Assembly (NCBI GenBank): GCA_017618075.1
Contig: JAFZUY010000012.1
Location: 62,001 to 126,000, forward strand
Direction: 5' to 3'
DNA: 64,000 nt
Source of the DNA: Lachnospiraceae bacterium
GTDB taxonomy: Bacteria > Bacillota > Clostridia > Lachnospirales > Lachnospiraceae
Of this stretch, positions 16,482 to 26,852 are shown in pieces; position 1 is the stretch's first letter, and each line of letters begins with the position of its first letter. The notes under the pieces were generated by a model. The model saw only the letters and a list, made by a program, of their open reading frames with translations. It was not told the origin of the DNA and ran no database searches. A program made the position numbers and the translations under genes.

Positions 16482-17756
16482 GTGGATATATTTTTAAAAA
16501 TCTTTATATTAGTACTTCTATTATTGTTATCGGCATTTTTTTCTTCCGCCGAAACCGCTTTTAACTGTGCAAATGAAATCAGATTAAAAAGTTTGGCGGA
16601 CGAGGGGAATAAAAGAGCTGCCGCTTCTCTTAAAATTCTTAACAATTATTCCAAACTCATAAGCGGAATACTGATAGGAAACAACATCGTAAACATTGCG
16701 GCGTCGGCTTTAACGACTACGCTTGCTTTGCTTAGCGGTTATTCATGGGCCGTATCGCTTGCCACAGGTGCATTAACCATAGTGGTTCTTTTATGCGGAG
16801 AAATCATCCCCAAGCAGTGGGCCAAGATAAAAGCTGATAAAATCGTGCTTGTTTATTCATATGTTTTCAGAGTTTATCTCTTTGTATTTACCCCTGTTAT
16901 TTTCCTTGTTGACAAGACGGCTTTTATTCTTATGAAAATACTGAGAATAGACACGAAAGACGATGCGCCTTCCATTACCGAAGGGGAATTGAGAACCATT
17001 CTTGATACATCACACGAGGACGGAGTCATTGAGGAAAAAGAAAAGGATATGATTATCAATCTATTCGACTTATCCGATTCAAAGGCGAGAGACATTATGA
17101 TTCCGAGAATCGATATGGTGATGGTAAACGAAAAGGCATCCTACCGCGAAATCATGAATGTTTTCAGGGAAAATATGTACACTCGTCTGCCTGTTTACAG
17201 GGATTCAAAGGAACATATTATAGGCATTCTCAACATGAAGGATTTTCTTTTCGTAAAAAATCCCGAGAGTTTTAAGACGGAAGATTATTTAAGAGAGCCG
17301 TATTATACATATGAAAACAAAAAGACTTCGGATCTTTTGACGCAAATGAGACAGTCATCCTACAATATCGCCATAGTTTTAAACGAATACGGCGAAGCCG
17401 AAGGCATGATTACACTCGAGGATCTTTTAGAGGAAATAGTCGGCGAAATAAGAGACGAATACGATTCAGACGAAGAAGAATTAATAAGAAAAAAATCAGA
17501 CAAAGAGTATATAGTACAGGGCAATCTTAAGCTTGATGACATAAACGATGCGCTTGATACGGAATTCGAGAGCGAGGATTATGATACCATAGGCGGTCTT
17601 ATGATTGACTGCCTGGACAGACTGCCCAGGGAAGGTGAGTCGGTTGTACTTGAAAACGGTACCAAGCTTCTGGCTTTGAAAGTAGCCAGAAACAGGATTT
17701 TGTCGGTGAAAATATTCCTCCCCGACGAGAATTACGAAAAAGAGTCGAAAGAGTAG
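16482..17756 (+). CDS. CNNM/HlyC-CorC family membrane protein with CBS pair
   Basis: This 424-residue protein has an N-terminal DUF21/CNNM transmembrane domain of about four segments (residues ~1-140), including LLSAFFSSAETAF and GNNIVNIAASALTTTLA. A pair of CBS domains follows (about 200-330), starting at ARDIMIPRIDMVMV and including GILNMKDFL and YGEAEGMITLEDLLEEIVGEI. The C-terminus is a CorC_HlyC domain ending LSVKIFLPDE. Family members are called hemolysins but are better linked to magnesium or cobalt efflux. The start is GTG at 16482 with TTGGTGAGGA upstream. It is monocistronic, with a terminator overlapping its stop. Confidence 0.92.
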   Translation: MDIFLKIFILVLLLLLSAFFSSAETAFNCANEIRLKSLADEGNKRAAASLKILNNYSKLISGILIGNNIVNIAASALTTTLALLSGYSWAVSLATGALTIVVLLCGEIIPKQWAKIKADKIVLVYSYVFRVYLFVFTPVIFLVDKTAFILMKILRIDTKDDAPSITEGELRTILDTSHEDGVIEEKEKDMIINLFDLSDSKARDIMIPRIDMVMVNEKASYREIMNVFRENMYTRLPVYRDSKEHIIGILNMKDFLFVKNPESFKTEDYLREPYYTYENKKTSDLLTQMRQSSYNIAIVLNEYGEAEGMITLEDLLEEIVGEIRDEYDSDEEELIRKKSDKEYIVQGNLKLDDINDALDTEFESEDYDTIGGLMIDCLDRLPREGESVVLENGTKLLALKVARNRILSVKIFLPDENYEKESKE

Positions 17757-17781
17757 GCCGCTATTTACTTTCGGCCGTTTT
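17756..17781 (+). terminator. Terminator after the CNNM gene
   Basis: GGCCG (17756-17760) and CGGCC (17772-17776) are followed by GTTTTT. The stem starts at the last base of the stop codon. Confidence 0.7.
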
Positions 17782-17839
17782 TATGGCATAATATTTTATT
17801 GTGCGAAATTATCCTATAAATAAGAAAGGTTTTTATGAA

Positions 17840-20347
17840 ATGAAAGGCAGAATAGGAAAGATAATTGCTTTAATTCTCATACTTTGCATAACCGGAGGAC
17901 TCGGTTATATAGCAGTTTGCGGTGTGGGACCCCAGAAGGCGGGAAGTTACAGAAATATATCTCAGGGTCTTGACCTTGCGGGCGGTTTAAGTATCACATA
18001 TCAGGTAGTCGGAGAAGAAAATCCTACCGCCGAAGATATGGCCGATACCATTGAGAAGCTGAGAAACAAGGCAGAGACATACTCTACGGAAGCTCAGGTT
18101 TACCAGGAAGGCGGTAACAACGATCGTATTACCATCGAAATTCCCGGCGTAACGGATGCATCCGCAATTCTCGAAGAACTCGGAAGACCCGGTTCGTTAT
18201 ATTTCATTTCCCAGACGGACTCGGAAGGCAATATCAACTATTATTACGAGATTTCCGCCGAAGGCAATCTTGTATATATGGATGAGAAATACAATAAATT
18301 CTATTTTATAAACGATACCGAAGACATGGCCGTATACTATGACGATACCACGGGAATGGCACTTCTTGACGAAAACGGCAATGTTGTAACTTACGACTTA
18401 AACGCTTTCGAAGAACGTAATATTTCATACATCCTTTTAAAGAGCATTGATCAGTTAAAGGCAGACGGCTCCATCATTCTTGACGGTACCGATGTTAAGA
18501 GTGCGAAGGCTGCAACCCAGGACAATCAGTCCACAGGTAACAAAGAAAATGTCGTAGCACTTTCTTTAAACGATTCGGGTACTCAGAAATTTGCCGATGC
18601 AACCAGAAATGCTTATTCAAAAGGTGAAACAATCGCGATTTACTATGACGGCAACTTCATATCGGTTCCCAGAGTATCCGTAGTAATTACAAACGGTGAA
18701 GCAGTTATTACCGGTATGGGAAATCTTACAGAAGCAGACAGACTTGCTTCCAAGATTCGTATCGGTGCCCTTAAACTTTCACTTGAGAAATTAAGAGACA
18801 ATATCGTAGGTGCGCAGCTCGGTTCCGAGGCAGTTTCTACTTCCATCAAGGCGGCTGCAATCGGTCTTGCGCTTGTTGCGATTATCATGATCGCGGTATA
18901 TTTCATACCCGGTCTTGCATCCGTTCTTGCACTTGTACTTTATACGGTACTTATCGTGTGCGTTCTTTCCGTATTCCACGATGCCATTACGCTTACCCTT
19001 CCCGGTATCGCAGGTATCATCCTTTCAATCGGTATGGCGGTTGACGCAAACGTTATCATATTCGCGAGAATCAGAGAAGAGCTTGCCAAAGGCAAGACAC
19101 TTGAAGATTCCGTAAACGTCGGATTCAAGAAGGCTTTAAGTGCCATCCTCGACGGTAACATCACCACACTTATCGCAGCATTCGTGCTTATGTTCTTCGG
19201 TTCGGGTACCATCAAGGGATTTGCCCAGACACTTGCAATCGGTATCGTGCTTTCAATGTTTACCGCACTTGTAATCACCAGACTTATCCTTCAGGGATTC
19301 ATGGCACTCGGTATTACAAACTTAAAACTTTACGGTATCGCAAAAGAGAGAAAGAGCATCAACTTCATAAGCAAGGGACATATATTCGTAATCATTTCAC
19401 TCGTTCTTATCTTAGCAGGCTTTGTATTCATGGTAATCAACGGCGTAAGAAAAGGCAGTGCTTTGAATTATTCACTAGAGTTCGTAGGCGGTACATCAAC
19501 CAATGTGGAATTAAGCGAAAACCTTTCAATCGATGAAATCGATGCCACAATCACACCCAAGGTTGAGGCAATTACCGGCGACGGAAACGTTCAGATTCAG
19601 AAGGTTGAGGGCGGCAACGAAATCATCATTAAGACCAGAAGTCTTGAGGACGCAGAAAGAGATGAACTTGACAATCTTCTTATAAATGAATTCAACGCGG
19701 TTGAAGGTTCACTTGAATCAGAGACCATTTCCGCTACGATTTCGGGCGAAATGAAAAAGGAATCTATAATTGCCGTATCAATCGCCGTAATCTTAATGCT
19801 TCTTTATATCTGGGTAAGATTCTCAGATTTCAGATTCGGTTTATCAAGTATTGCCTGCCTCGTGCATGACGTACTTATCGTGCTTGCATTCTATGCGGTT
19901 GCACGTATCAGCGTAGGCTCAACATTCATTGCCTGCATGCTGACGATAGTCGGTTATTCAATCAACGCGACCATCGTTATCTTCGACAGAGTAAGAGAGG
20001 AATTAAAAGAAGAGAAACTTCGAATCGAATCCCTCGGCTCGAGAAGAAAGAAAAAGAGAAAAGGCGAAGAAGTCAATCCCGAAAATGTGCTTGATGTAAA
20101 GGGTATTGTAAACAGTGCGATTACATCCACTCTTTCAAGAAGTATCTTTACTTCACTGACCACATTCGTTATGGTACTTCTTCTTTACATCTTGGGTGTT
20201 ACTTCCATCAAGGAATTTGCTCTTCCTCTGATGATCGGTATCCTCTGCGGTACGTATTCATCGGTATGCTTGGCAGGAACACTGTGGGTATTCTTACGAA
20301 AAGTATTTGTGCCGAAAGACAGCGATGACGAAGACGAATTACCTTAA
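17840..20347 (+). CDS. secDF: SecD-SecF fusion, protein translocase accessory subunit
   Basis: Membrane protein of 835 residues that helps SecYEG export by using the proton motive force. The SecD half (about 1-480) has an N-terminal membrane segment (IIALILILCITGGLGYIAV), the QGLDLAGGLSITYQV motif, a large extracellular P1 region and five clustered membrane helices with GMAVDANVIIFARIREEL. The SecF half (about 490-835) has its own helix, a smaller periplasmic-type loop (EFVGGTSTNVEL) and helices with TIVGYSINATIVIFDRVREEL. The ATG at 17840 is preferred because AAGAAAGG lies upstream and MKGRIGK begins a proper N-in segment; a GTG at 17801 is possible. The fusion is typical of Firmicutes. recJ follows. 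Confidence 0.95.
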   Translation: MKGRIGKIIALILILCITGGLGYIAVCGVGPQKAGSYRNISQGLDLAGGLSITYQVVGEENPTAEDMADTIEKLRNKAETYSTEAQVYQEGGNNDRITIEIPGVTDASAILEELGRPGSLYFISQTDSEGNINYYYEISAEGNLVYMDEKYNKFYFINDTEDMAVYYDDTTGMALLDENGNVVTYDLNAFEERNISYILLKSIDQLKADGSIILDGTDVKSAKAATQDNQSTGNKENVVALSLNDSGTQKFADATRNAYSKGETIAIYYDGNFISVPRVSVVITNGEAVITGMGNLTEADRLASKIRIGALKLSLEKLRDNIVGAQLGSEAVSTSIKAAAIGLALVAIIMIAVYFIPGLASVLALVLYTVLIVCVLSVFHDAITLTLPGIAGIILSIGMAVDANVIIFARIREELAKGKTLEDSVNVGFKKALSAILDGNITTLIAAFVLMFFGSGTIKGFAQTLAIGIVLSMFTALVITRLILQGFMALGITNLKLYGIAKERKSINFISKGHIFVIISLVLILAGFVFMVINGVRKGSALNYSLEFVGGTSTNVELSENLSIDEIDATITPKVEAITGDGNVQIQKVEGGNEIIIKTRSLEDAERDELDNLLINEFNAVEGSLESETISATISGEMKKESIIAVSIAVILMLLYIWVRFSDFRFGLSSIACLVHDVLIVLAFYAVARISVGSTFIACMLTIVGYSINATIVIFDRVREELKEEKLRIESLGSRRKKKRKGEEVNPENVLDVKGIVNSAITSTLSRSIFTSLTTFVMVLLLYILGVTSIKEFALPLMIGILCGTYSSVCLAGTLWVFLRKVFVPKDSDDEDELP

Positions 20348-20352
20348 AAAAA

Positions 20353-20379
20353 CAAGCCTTGCTTACGCGAGGCTTTTTT
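20353..20379 (+). terminator. Terminator after secDF
   Basis: AAGCCTTGC (20354-20362) and GCGAGGCTT (20367-20375) form a 9-bp stem with one mismatch, followed by T. recJ starts 20 bases later, so some readthrough is plausible. Confidence 0.75.
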
Positions 20380-20398
20380 CACATTTTGGAAAGCACTT

Positions 20399-22162
20399 AT
20401 GAAAAACTGGATTCTTTTAAGAAAAAGCGCCGATTATGCAGGCCTTTCAAAAGAACTGAATATAGACCCCGTTGCAGTCAGAATAATGGTCAACAGAGGA
20501 ATAACCGAATTGGAAGACATGAAAAGATTTCTTTCATCGGACATTTCGGAGAGTTTTTCATATAAGGGTCTTCCGAATATAGACAAAGCAGTAGCAAAAA
20601 TAAAAGAGGCCAAAGAAAAAAACTTAAAGACTCTGATAGTCGGAGATTATGATGCCGACGGAGTATGCTCAAGTGTCATCCTTATGAAAGGTCTTAAGCT
20701 CTTCGGACTTGACTGCGATTATGTGATTCCAAACCGTATATCGGACGGATACGGCATCAATGAGAACATCGTAAAAAATGCGCATTCCGCCGGTGTAGGA
20801 TTTATCATTACATGCGATAACGGAATATCAGCGAGAGACTCCATAGACCTTGCTGTGGAACTCGGAATGGAAGTTGTTGTAACAGATCATCATACGGTTA
20901 CAGAAAGCGAAGTTCCGACCAAAGTGGATGCAATAGTAAATCCGAAACTATGCACCAATGAATATCCTTTCCCGGATATATGTGGCGCACAGGTGGCTTT
21001 TAAGGTTCTCTCGGCGCTTTTTGATAACGATACGAAATTTGATACCATAAAAGAAGAACTTCTCGAATTTGCAGCCATAGCGTGCGTTACGGATGTAATG
21101 CCTTTAACGAATGAGAACAGAAACCTGGTCAAGTGGGTTTTGCCGAGACTTAAATGTGCATTAAATCCCGGCTTAAATAAATTAGTTGAGAAATGTGAAT
21201 TAAGTGCCAAGGAAAGACTTGTAGCAACAGACATAGGCTTTAGAATCGGTCCCTGCATTAATGCCTCGGGCAGAATAGAAGTGGCCGATACAAGCGTAAA
21301 TCTTTTCTTAAGCGAGGATTCTTCAAAGAGAGAAGAATTATCCGACAAGCTCCTTTCGTTAAATGCAGAAAGAAAAGAACTTACCGAAAAATGTGTTAAT
21401 GACGGTGTCGGCAAAATAAAAGAAATGTATGCCGACGGCGAAATCCCTGATGTAATTGTACTTTACCTGCCCGAATGCCACGTATCCATCTGCGGACTGG
21501 TGGCAGGAAGAATAAGAGAAAATTATTATCATCCTGCGATTGTTTTCACTGATTCAAACGAAGGAATTACAGGGTCCGGCCGTTCAATCGATGAATACAA
21601 TATGATTGAAGGCATTCAGAAATGCGCTGATATCTTAAGTAAATTCGGCGGTCACAAAGCAGCCTGCGGTTTATCTCTTAAAAAAGAAAATCTCGGGGAA
21701 CTGATTGAAAGATTAAACAGGGATTCCTCGTTAACCAAAGATGATTTAACCGAAAAGCTTTATATTGATGCAGACATGCCTTTCGGATATGTAACCGAAA
21801 ATCTGATAGACGATTTGTTTAAATTAGAGCCCTTCGGAGTCGGAAATACAATGCCCGTTTTTGCACTCAGAGATTTACAGCTTTTAAAGGGCAGAAGAGT
21901 CGGAGAAAACCACATTTTCCTTATGGTCAAAGATGCTAACGGAAATGTAAAAGAACTTAAACTCTGGCGAAAAGCCGATGAGTTTGAAGAGTTTCTTTTA
22001 GGAGCAAGAGGTGAGGGAATACTTGAAAAACTCTACGATTACAAGGGCGTAAGCCTTGTAGGAGAAAACATTCGCCTTACGGTTTCGTATTATCCCGGCA
22101 TCAATGTTTATAAAGACAGACGAAGCATTGATTTTACGGTTAAAGACTATAAGTTTACATGA
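20399..22162 (+). CDS. recJ: Single-stranded-DNA-specific exonuclease RecJ
   Basis: A 5'-3' single-strand DNA exonuclease for recombination and mismatch repair, 587 residues, typical of shorter Firmicute RecJ. It belongs to the DHH phosphoesterase family. Visible are VGDYDADGVCSS (Asp residues near 82-86), TCDNGIS, VVVTDHHT (the DHH motif) and a DHHA1 region with SGRSIDEYNMIEGI and FGGHKAACGLSL. The C-terminal OB-like region begins after FGVGNTMPVFAL. It follows the secDF terminator by 20 bases and is spaced 13 bases from the sugar kinase gene. Confidence 0.93.
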   Translation: MKNWILLRKSADYAGLSKELNIDPVAVRIMVNRGITELEDMKRFLSSDISESFSYKGLPNIDKAVAKIKEAKEKNLKTLIVGDYDADGVCSSVILMKGLKLFGLDCDYVIPNRISDGYGINENIVKNAHSAGVGFIITCDNGISARDSIDLAVELGMEVVVTDHHTVTESEVPTKVDAIVNPKLCTNEYPFPDICGAQVAFKVLSALFDNDTKFDTIKEELLEFAAIACVTDVMPLTNENRNLVKWVLPRLKCALNPGLNKLVEKCELSAKERLVATDIGFRIGPCINASGRIEVADTSVNLFLSEDSSKREELSDKLLSLNAERKELTEKCVNDGVGKIKEMYADGEIPDVIVLYLPECHVSICGLVAGRIRENYYHPAIVFTDSNEGITGSGRSIDEYNMIEGIQKCADILSKFGGHKAACGLSLKKENLGELIERLNRDSSLTKDDLTEKLYIDADMPFGYVTENLIDDLFKLEPFGVGNTMPVFALRDLQLLKGRRVGENHIFLMVKDANGNVKELKLWRKADEFEEFLLGARGEGILEKLYDYKGVSLVGENIRLTVSYYPGINVYKDRRSIDFTVKDYKFT

Positions 22163-22175
22163 TTCGGAGTGTGAA

Positions 22176-23159
22176 ATGATACTTTGCGTATCTCTTAATC
22201 CCGCAGTGGATAAGATGCTCAAATTAAATTCAATAAATATAGGCAAGGTAAACCGCGCGAGTCTAGAGAGCGTGCATGCAGGCGGGAAAGCCGTAAATGT
22301 CGCGTTTGATTTGCGCCTCCAGGGCGAGGATGCATTCGTGACAGGCTTCGCGGGCGGAAAGTGCGGCAGGATAATAATCGAGGAATTAAATCAGCGTAAG
22401 ATGCCTAACCGCTTTATAATGCTTGCCTCCGAAACGAGAACCAATATGAATTACATCGATTCATACGGAAACGTGACGGAGATTCTTGAGGGCGGTCATT
22501 TGGTTGATGCAAGAAGCGAAGAAGAGTTTTTGCATCTTTACATGAACCTCGTAAAAAAGGCCGACATGGTAGTCTTATCGGGAAGCCTTCCGATAGGCTT
22601 AGGTGAAGGCTTTTATGCGACGCTTACTGACATAGCAAACAGAGAGGGCGTGCCTGCGTGTCTGGATACATCAGGTCCTGCACTAATAAATGCAATATCG
22701 CATGCGCCTTTCCTAATTAAGCCTAACTTAAGCGAATTTGAAAATCTGACAAATCACAAATATGATGTGACGGCTTTAGATGAAGGCTTTAACGCATTTT
22801 TTGAAAGTACTTCGTTTAAGAAAGTAATGCTTCCGGATTTAATAGATTTGCATAAGACCGGTATTGCGATTATATGTGTCACACTCGGAAAACGCGGACT
22901 TCTTTTATTCGCAAAGAATGAAATCATAGTATGTGATGCACCCGACGTCGAGGTAGTAAATACCGTAGGAAGCGGTGACTGCGTAATGGCGGCACTTATT
23001 CATTCGCTTATGAAAAACTGTCCGTTGCTTGAATGTGCGATTTATGCATCAGCGGTATCAAGCGCACACGTTAACACATTAAATGTCGGAGACGTTGATC
23101 CTGAACTGGTAGCGAAGCTTACCAAGAAAGTTAAATTTGCATCGTATAAACCGGAATGA
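22176..23159 (+). CDS. PfkB-family sugar kinase, 1-phosphofructokinase/tagatose-6-phosphate kinase-like
   Basis: This 327-residue ribokinase-family protein starts MILCVSLNPAVDKML, the typical opening of the 1-phosphofructokinase (LacC/FruK) branch. HAGGKAVNVAFDLRLQG forms the sugar-binding signature. VVLSGSLPIGL and KPNLSEFE are present, and the ATP/anion-hole motif is NTVGSGDCVMAAL with catalytic Asp. It probably phosphorylates a sugar phosphate such as fructose 1-phosphate or tagatose 6-phosphate. No PTS genes are nearby, so the substrate is open. The start at 22176 is chosen for the CGGAG just upstream and the family-like N-terminus; an in-frame Met at 22104 lies inside recJ. Confidence 0.82.
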   Translation: MILCVSLNPAVDKMLKLNSINIGKVNRASLESVHAGGKAVNVAFDLRLQGEDAFVTGFAGGKCGRIIIEELNQRKMPNRFIMLASETRTNMNYIDSYGNVTEILEGGHLVDARSEEEFLHLYMNLVKKADMVVLSGSLPIGLGEGFYATLTDIANREGVPACLDTSGPALINAISHAPFLIKPNLSEFENLTNHKYDVTALDEGFNAFFESTSFKKVMLPDLIDLHKTGIAIICVTLGKRGLLLFAKNEIIVCDAPDVEVVNTVGSGDCVMAALIHSLMKNCPLLECAIYASAVSSAHVNTLNVGDVDPELVAKLTKKVKFASYKPE

Positions 23160-23175
23160 TAGTTTGGAGGTCCAT

Positions 23176-25401
23176 TTGTACGCTGAAGTAATAGTGGATA
23201 TTTCCCACGAAAAACTCGACAGACCATTTACATACAGAATACCCGAATCGCTTGAAGCCGTAATCGAGGAAGGAAGTCTCGTAGACATTCCTTTCGGCCG
23301 CGGAAACAAAGTCATAAGCGGCTACGTAATAAGAATCAAGGATAAAAGCGATTACGATTCGGATAAAATAAAAGATATTATCGGAATTAAAAAAGGCGGC
23401 GTTAAGGCTGATGAGATACTGATTAAGCTTGCTTCTTTTATAAGAAAGACCTACGGCTCGACTCAGATAAATGCCTTAAAAACTGTTATGCCCGTTAAGA
23501 AGACGGTTAAAAGAGAAGTTCGTAAAAGAGTCATCGCCCTGATGGATAAGGACAGACTCGAATACTTTGCAAATGAAGCCGCAAAGAAGCATCGAAACGC
23601 TCAGGAGCGTCTTTTACGGGAACTCATAAAATATCCCGATATGTCTTATTCGTTCATCACGGGCAAAATGAATGTTTCCGCGCAGACGATTAATGCACTC
23701 GTAAAATATGACTGCATAAAAATCGAAGAGGAAACGGTATACAGAAACCCCGTAAAAATTGTAAATCCCGAAGATGTTTCACTTTCTTTGTCCGATGAAC
23801 AGCAAAAAATTGTAGATGATGTCAATAATGATTTAGCAAATAACGAAAGAAACACATATTTAATACACGGTATTACAGGCTCGGGTAAGACCGAAGTCTA
23901 CATGCGTTTAATCGAAGACAGGTTAAACGAGGGCAAGCAGGCGATTCTTTTAATCCCCGAGATAGCGTTAACCTATCAGAATCTGATGAGATTTTATGCA
24001 AGATTCGGCGACAGGGTAAGCGTCATACATTCGAAGATGACTGCGGGTGAGCGGTACGACCAGTACCTTAAGGTCAAAGAGGGCAAGGTCGATATTATGA
24101 TTGGACCGAGATCCGCTCTTTTTACACCCTTTGAAAACTTAGGAATCGTGGTAATCGACGAAGAGCATGAAAGTTCCTACAAGGCAGACAATATGCCCAA
24201 ATACCACGCAAGAGAGGTTGCGGCCAAGCTTTGCGAACTTACGAATTCAGTGCTTGTACTCGGCTCTGCGACACCTTCGCTTGAAAGTTATTACAAAGCC
24301 AAGAACGGCGAATACAAATTATACAGATTAAACAACCGTCTGACCGGAAATACTCTTCCAAACGTATACGTGGAAGATATGAGAGCGGAACTTAAGGACG
24401 GCAACAAATCGGTATTTTCAAGGCGCCTTAAAAAGCTCATAAAAGAAAGATTGGACAAACACGAGCAGATAATGCTTTTCCTAAACAGAAGAGGAATCTC
24501 CGGATTTGTTTCCTGCAGGGAATGCGGAGAAGTTGTTAAATGTCCGCACTGCGACGTGTCGCTTTCATATCACAGGGACGGCACTCTTAAATGCCATTAC
24601 TGCGGATATGAAACACCTTTTACGAATATATGTTCAAAATGCGGTGCCGACAAGGTAAGAGGTTTTAAGGCCGGCACACAGATGATAGAGGATTTCGTAA
24701 GAAAAGAATTCCCTCATGCACTTACCTTAAGAATGGATGCCGATTCGACCAAAAAAGAAGAGGATTACGAATCGATTTTATCAAGGTTTTCAAACAGGGA
24801 AGCAGATATCTTAATCGGTACCCAGATGATTGTAAAAGGGCATGATTTTAAGGGCGTAACCCTCGTAGGTATTTTAGCCGCAGACATGGCTTTAAATGCA
24901 GAGGATTACAGAGCAGGCGAGAGAGCGTTCCAACAGCTCGTACAGGCAGGCGGCAGAGCAGGAAGAGGCGAGAATGCGGGCGAAGTTGTAATTCAGACCT
25001 ATCAGCCCGAGCACTATGCTGTAATACATGCCGCAAAACAGGACTATGATGCCTTTTATGAGGAAGAAATAGCATACAGAAGAGAACTTATGTATCCGCC
25101 TGTGGGCAATCTTTTAGGAATTCAGATTACGGGCGAAGAAGAAAAGAGAGTCGTCAAACTTTCGAAGGTTATAGCCGATATGATTGACAAGCTTCCGTTC
25201 AGGGAAGAAATCGGCAAAATCGGACCTGCGAATGCGACGCTTTCGAAAAAATGCGATATATACAGAAGAGTTATATATATTAAAAGTTTAAGTTACGAAA
25301 ACCTTATTTCGGTTAAGGATTATATCGAAACCGAAACCGAAAAATTCAATTTAACAAAAGAAACGGTAATGTTTGATTTTAACCCTATGAACGGGTTTTA
25401 A
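23176..25401 (+). CDS. priA: Primosomal protein N' (PriA helicase)
   Basis: Replication-restart helicase of 741 residues. The N-terminal DNA-binding domain starts YAEVIVDISHEKLDRPFTYRIPE. Walker A is GITGSGKTEVYM and the DEAH box appears as VIDEEHESSYK. The zinc-binding region is CRECGEVVKCPHC...CHYCG...CSKCG, and the helicase C part has ILIGTQMIVKGHDF and QLVQAGGRAGRG. The start is taken as TTG at 23176 because GGAGG (23166-23170) sits five bases before it and the protein then begins as in the family; no ATG fits. It leads a run of translation genes (def, fmt, rsmB, rlmN). Confidence 0.94.
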   Translation: MYAEVIVDISHEKLDRPFTYRIPESLEAVIEEGSLVDIPFGRGNKVISGYVIRIKDKSDYDSDKIKDIIGIKKGGVKADEILIKLASFIRKTYGSTQINALKTVMPVKKTVKREVRKRVIALMDKDRLEYFANEAAKKHRNAQERLLRELIKYPDMSYSFITGKMNVSAQTINALVKYDCIKIEEETVYRNPVKIVNPEDVSLSLSDEQQKIVDDVNNDLANNERNTYLIHGITGSGKTEVYMRLIEDRLNEGKQAILLIPEIALTYQNLMRFYARFGDRVSVIHSKMTAGERYDQYLKVKEGKVDIMIGPRSALFTPFENLGIVVIDEEHESSYKADNMPKYHAREVAAKLCELTNSVLVLGSATPSLESYYKAKNGEYKLYRLNNRLTGNTLPNVYVEDMRAELKDGNKSVFSRRLKKLIKERLDKHEQIMLFLNRRGISGFVSCRECGEVVKCPHCDVSLSYHRDGTLKCHYCGYETPFTNICSKCGADKVRGFKAGTQMIEDFVRKEFPHALTLRMDADSTKKEEDYESILSRFSNREADILIGTQMIVKGHDFKGVTLVGILAADMALNAEDYRAGERAFQQLVQAGGRAGRGENAGEVVIQTYQPEHYAVIHAAKQDYDAFYEEEIAYRRELMYPPVGNLLGIQITGEEEKRVVKLSKVIADMIDKLPFREEIGKIGPANATLSKKCDIYRRVIYIKSLSYENLISVKDYIETETEKFNLTKETVMFDFNPMNGF

Positions 25402-25414
25402 TTAGGAGGAAAAA

Positions 25415-25888
25415 ATGGCTTTAAGAATTATTCGCGAAATGGGAGAAGATTGTTTAAGATGCGTGTGCAAGGAAGTAACGGAGATTACTCCGAGAATCCT
25501 TGAACTGATTGAAGATCTTAAGGATACCATGTATGAAGCCGACGGTGTAGGACTTGCCGCACCTCAGGTAGGTGTGAGAAAAAGAATAGCCGTAGTAGAT
25601 GTAGGCGACGGCCCCGTTGTATTAATCAATCCCGAAGTCGTTTATACCGAAGGTGAGCAGACAGGCAACGAAGGATGCCTCTCGGTTCCCGGAAAATGCG
25701 GACAGGTTACAAGACCCATGAAAGTAAGGGTAAAAACCAGAAATCTTGATTTCGAGTGGGAAGAGATTGAAGGAGAAGAACTTTTCGCAAGAGCCATGCT
25801 TCATGAGATGGATCACCTCGACGGTATTCTTTATGTGGATAAGGTTGAGGGCGAATTAATGGATGTGGAAGATCCTGAAGAAGAATAA
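25415..25888 (+). CDS. def: Peptide deformylase
   Basis: Removes the formyl group from the N-terminal Met of new proteins. This 157-residue, type 1-like enzyme has all three motifs: GVGLAAPQVG, EGCLSVPG (metal Cys) and HEMDHLDG (two metal His plus catalytic Glu). It is followed after 12 bases by fmt, the gene for the opposite reaction, in the usual operon. The ribosome site is AGGAGG at 25403-25408. Confidence 0.96.
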   Translation: MALRIIREMGEDCLRCVCKEVTEITPRILELIEDLKDTMYEADGVGLAAPQVGVRKRIAVVDVGDGPVVLINPEVVYTEGEQTGNEGCLSVPGKCGQVTRPMKVRVKTRNLDFEWEEIEGEELFARAMLHEMDHLDGILYVDKVEGELMDVEDPEEE

Positions 25889-25900
25889 AAGGAATAATTT

Positions 25901-26845
25901 ATGAAAATAGTTTTTATGGGTACACCGGATTTTTCGGTGCTTGCGCTTAGAAAATTACATGAAGCGGGACATGAAATCGTACTTGTCGTAACACAGCCCG
26001 ACAAGCCCAAGGGAAGAAGCAAACTATATCTTCCGTCTCCCGTAAAAGAAGAGGCAATGCGCCTCGGAGTTGAAGTTTTCCAGCCGGACAGAATTAAAAA
26101 GGCAGAGAATATCGAAATTTTAAAGCAGTATCCTGCGGATGTATTTGTAGTGGCTGCTTTCGGACAGATTTTATCTAAGGAAATCCTTGAAATGCCAAAG
26201 TACGGCTGCATTAATATCCATGCATCGCTTTTACCTATGTACAGAGGCGCTGCACCTATTCAGTGGGCTATTTTAAACGGTGAGAAAAAAAGCGGCGTTA
26301 CAATCATGCAGATGGACGAAGGTCTTGATACCGGAGACATGCTCCTAAAAGGAGAAGTCGATATCGAGGATACCGATACCGCGGACAGTTTACACGATAA
26401 ATTAAGCGAGCTTGGTGCAGATTTAATTGTGGATGCATTAGCAAAGCTTGAAAAGGGTGAAATAACAGCTGTTCCTCAGCCCGAAGGACCTTTGTTTTAT
26501 GCAAAGATGATTAAGAAGGAAGACGGTGCACTTGATTTTAACGAAAGTGCCGAAAGCCTTGCCCTTAAGGTAAGAGCCTTCTGGTCATGGCCCGCAACCT
26601 TTGCTCTTTTAAACGGTGATTTCGTAAAAATCTGTGCAGCATATACAACCGACGACGAGAGCGGAATGGAAGTCGGAGAAGTTTGCAACGTAACAAAAGA
26701 TGCCATATTCGTTCAGACCGGCAAAGGGTGCCTTGCAATCACCAAGATTCAGATACAGGGCAAGAAAGCAATGCCCGTAAAAGATTTTCTTTTAGGAAAA
26801 AAGATTTTAGTCGGCGACAGATTTACGAAGTACGAAACAGTTTAA
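25901..26845 (+). CDS. fmt: Methionyl-tRNA formyltransferase
   Basis: Formylates initiator Met-tRNA using 10-formyl-tetrahydrofolate, 314 residues. It starts MKIVFMGTPDFSVLAL as the family does. The active-site region is INIHASLLPMYRGAAPIQWAILNGE, with Asn, His and later Asp residues. GVTIMQMDEGLDTGDML is the second signature. The C-terminal ~100 residues form the tRNA-binding OB-like domain. It sits between def and rsmB. Confidence 0.96.
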   Translation: MKIVFMGTPDFSVLALRKLHEAGHEIVLVVTQPDKPKGRSKLYLPSPVKEEAMRLGVEVFQPDRIKKAENIEILKQYPADVFVVAAFGQILSKEILEMPKYGCINIHASLLPMYRGAAPIQWAILNGEKKSGVTIMQMDEGLDTGDMLLKGEVDIEDTDTADSLHDKLSELGADLIVDALAKLEKGEITAVPQPEGPLFYAKMIKKEDGALDFNESAESLALKVRAFWSWPATFALLNGDFVKICAAYTTDDESGMEVGEVCNVTKDAIFVQTGKGCLAITKIQIQGKKAMPVKDFLLGKKILVGDRFTKYETV

Positions 26846-26852
26846 TTTAAAT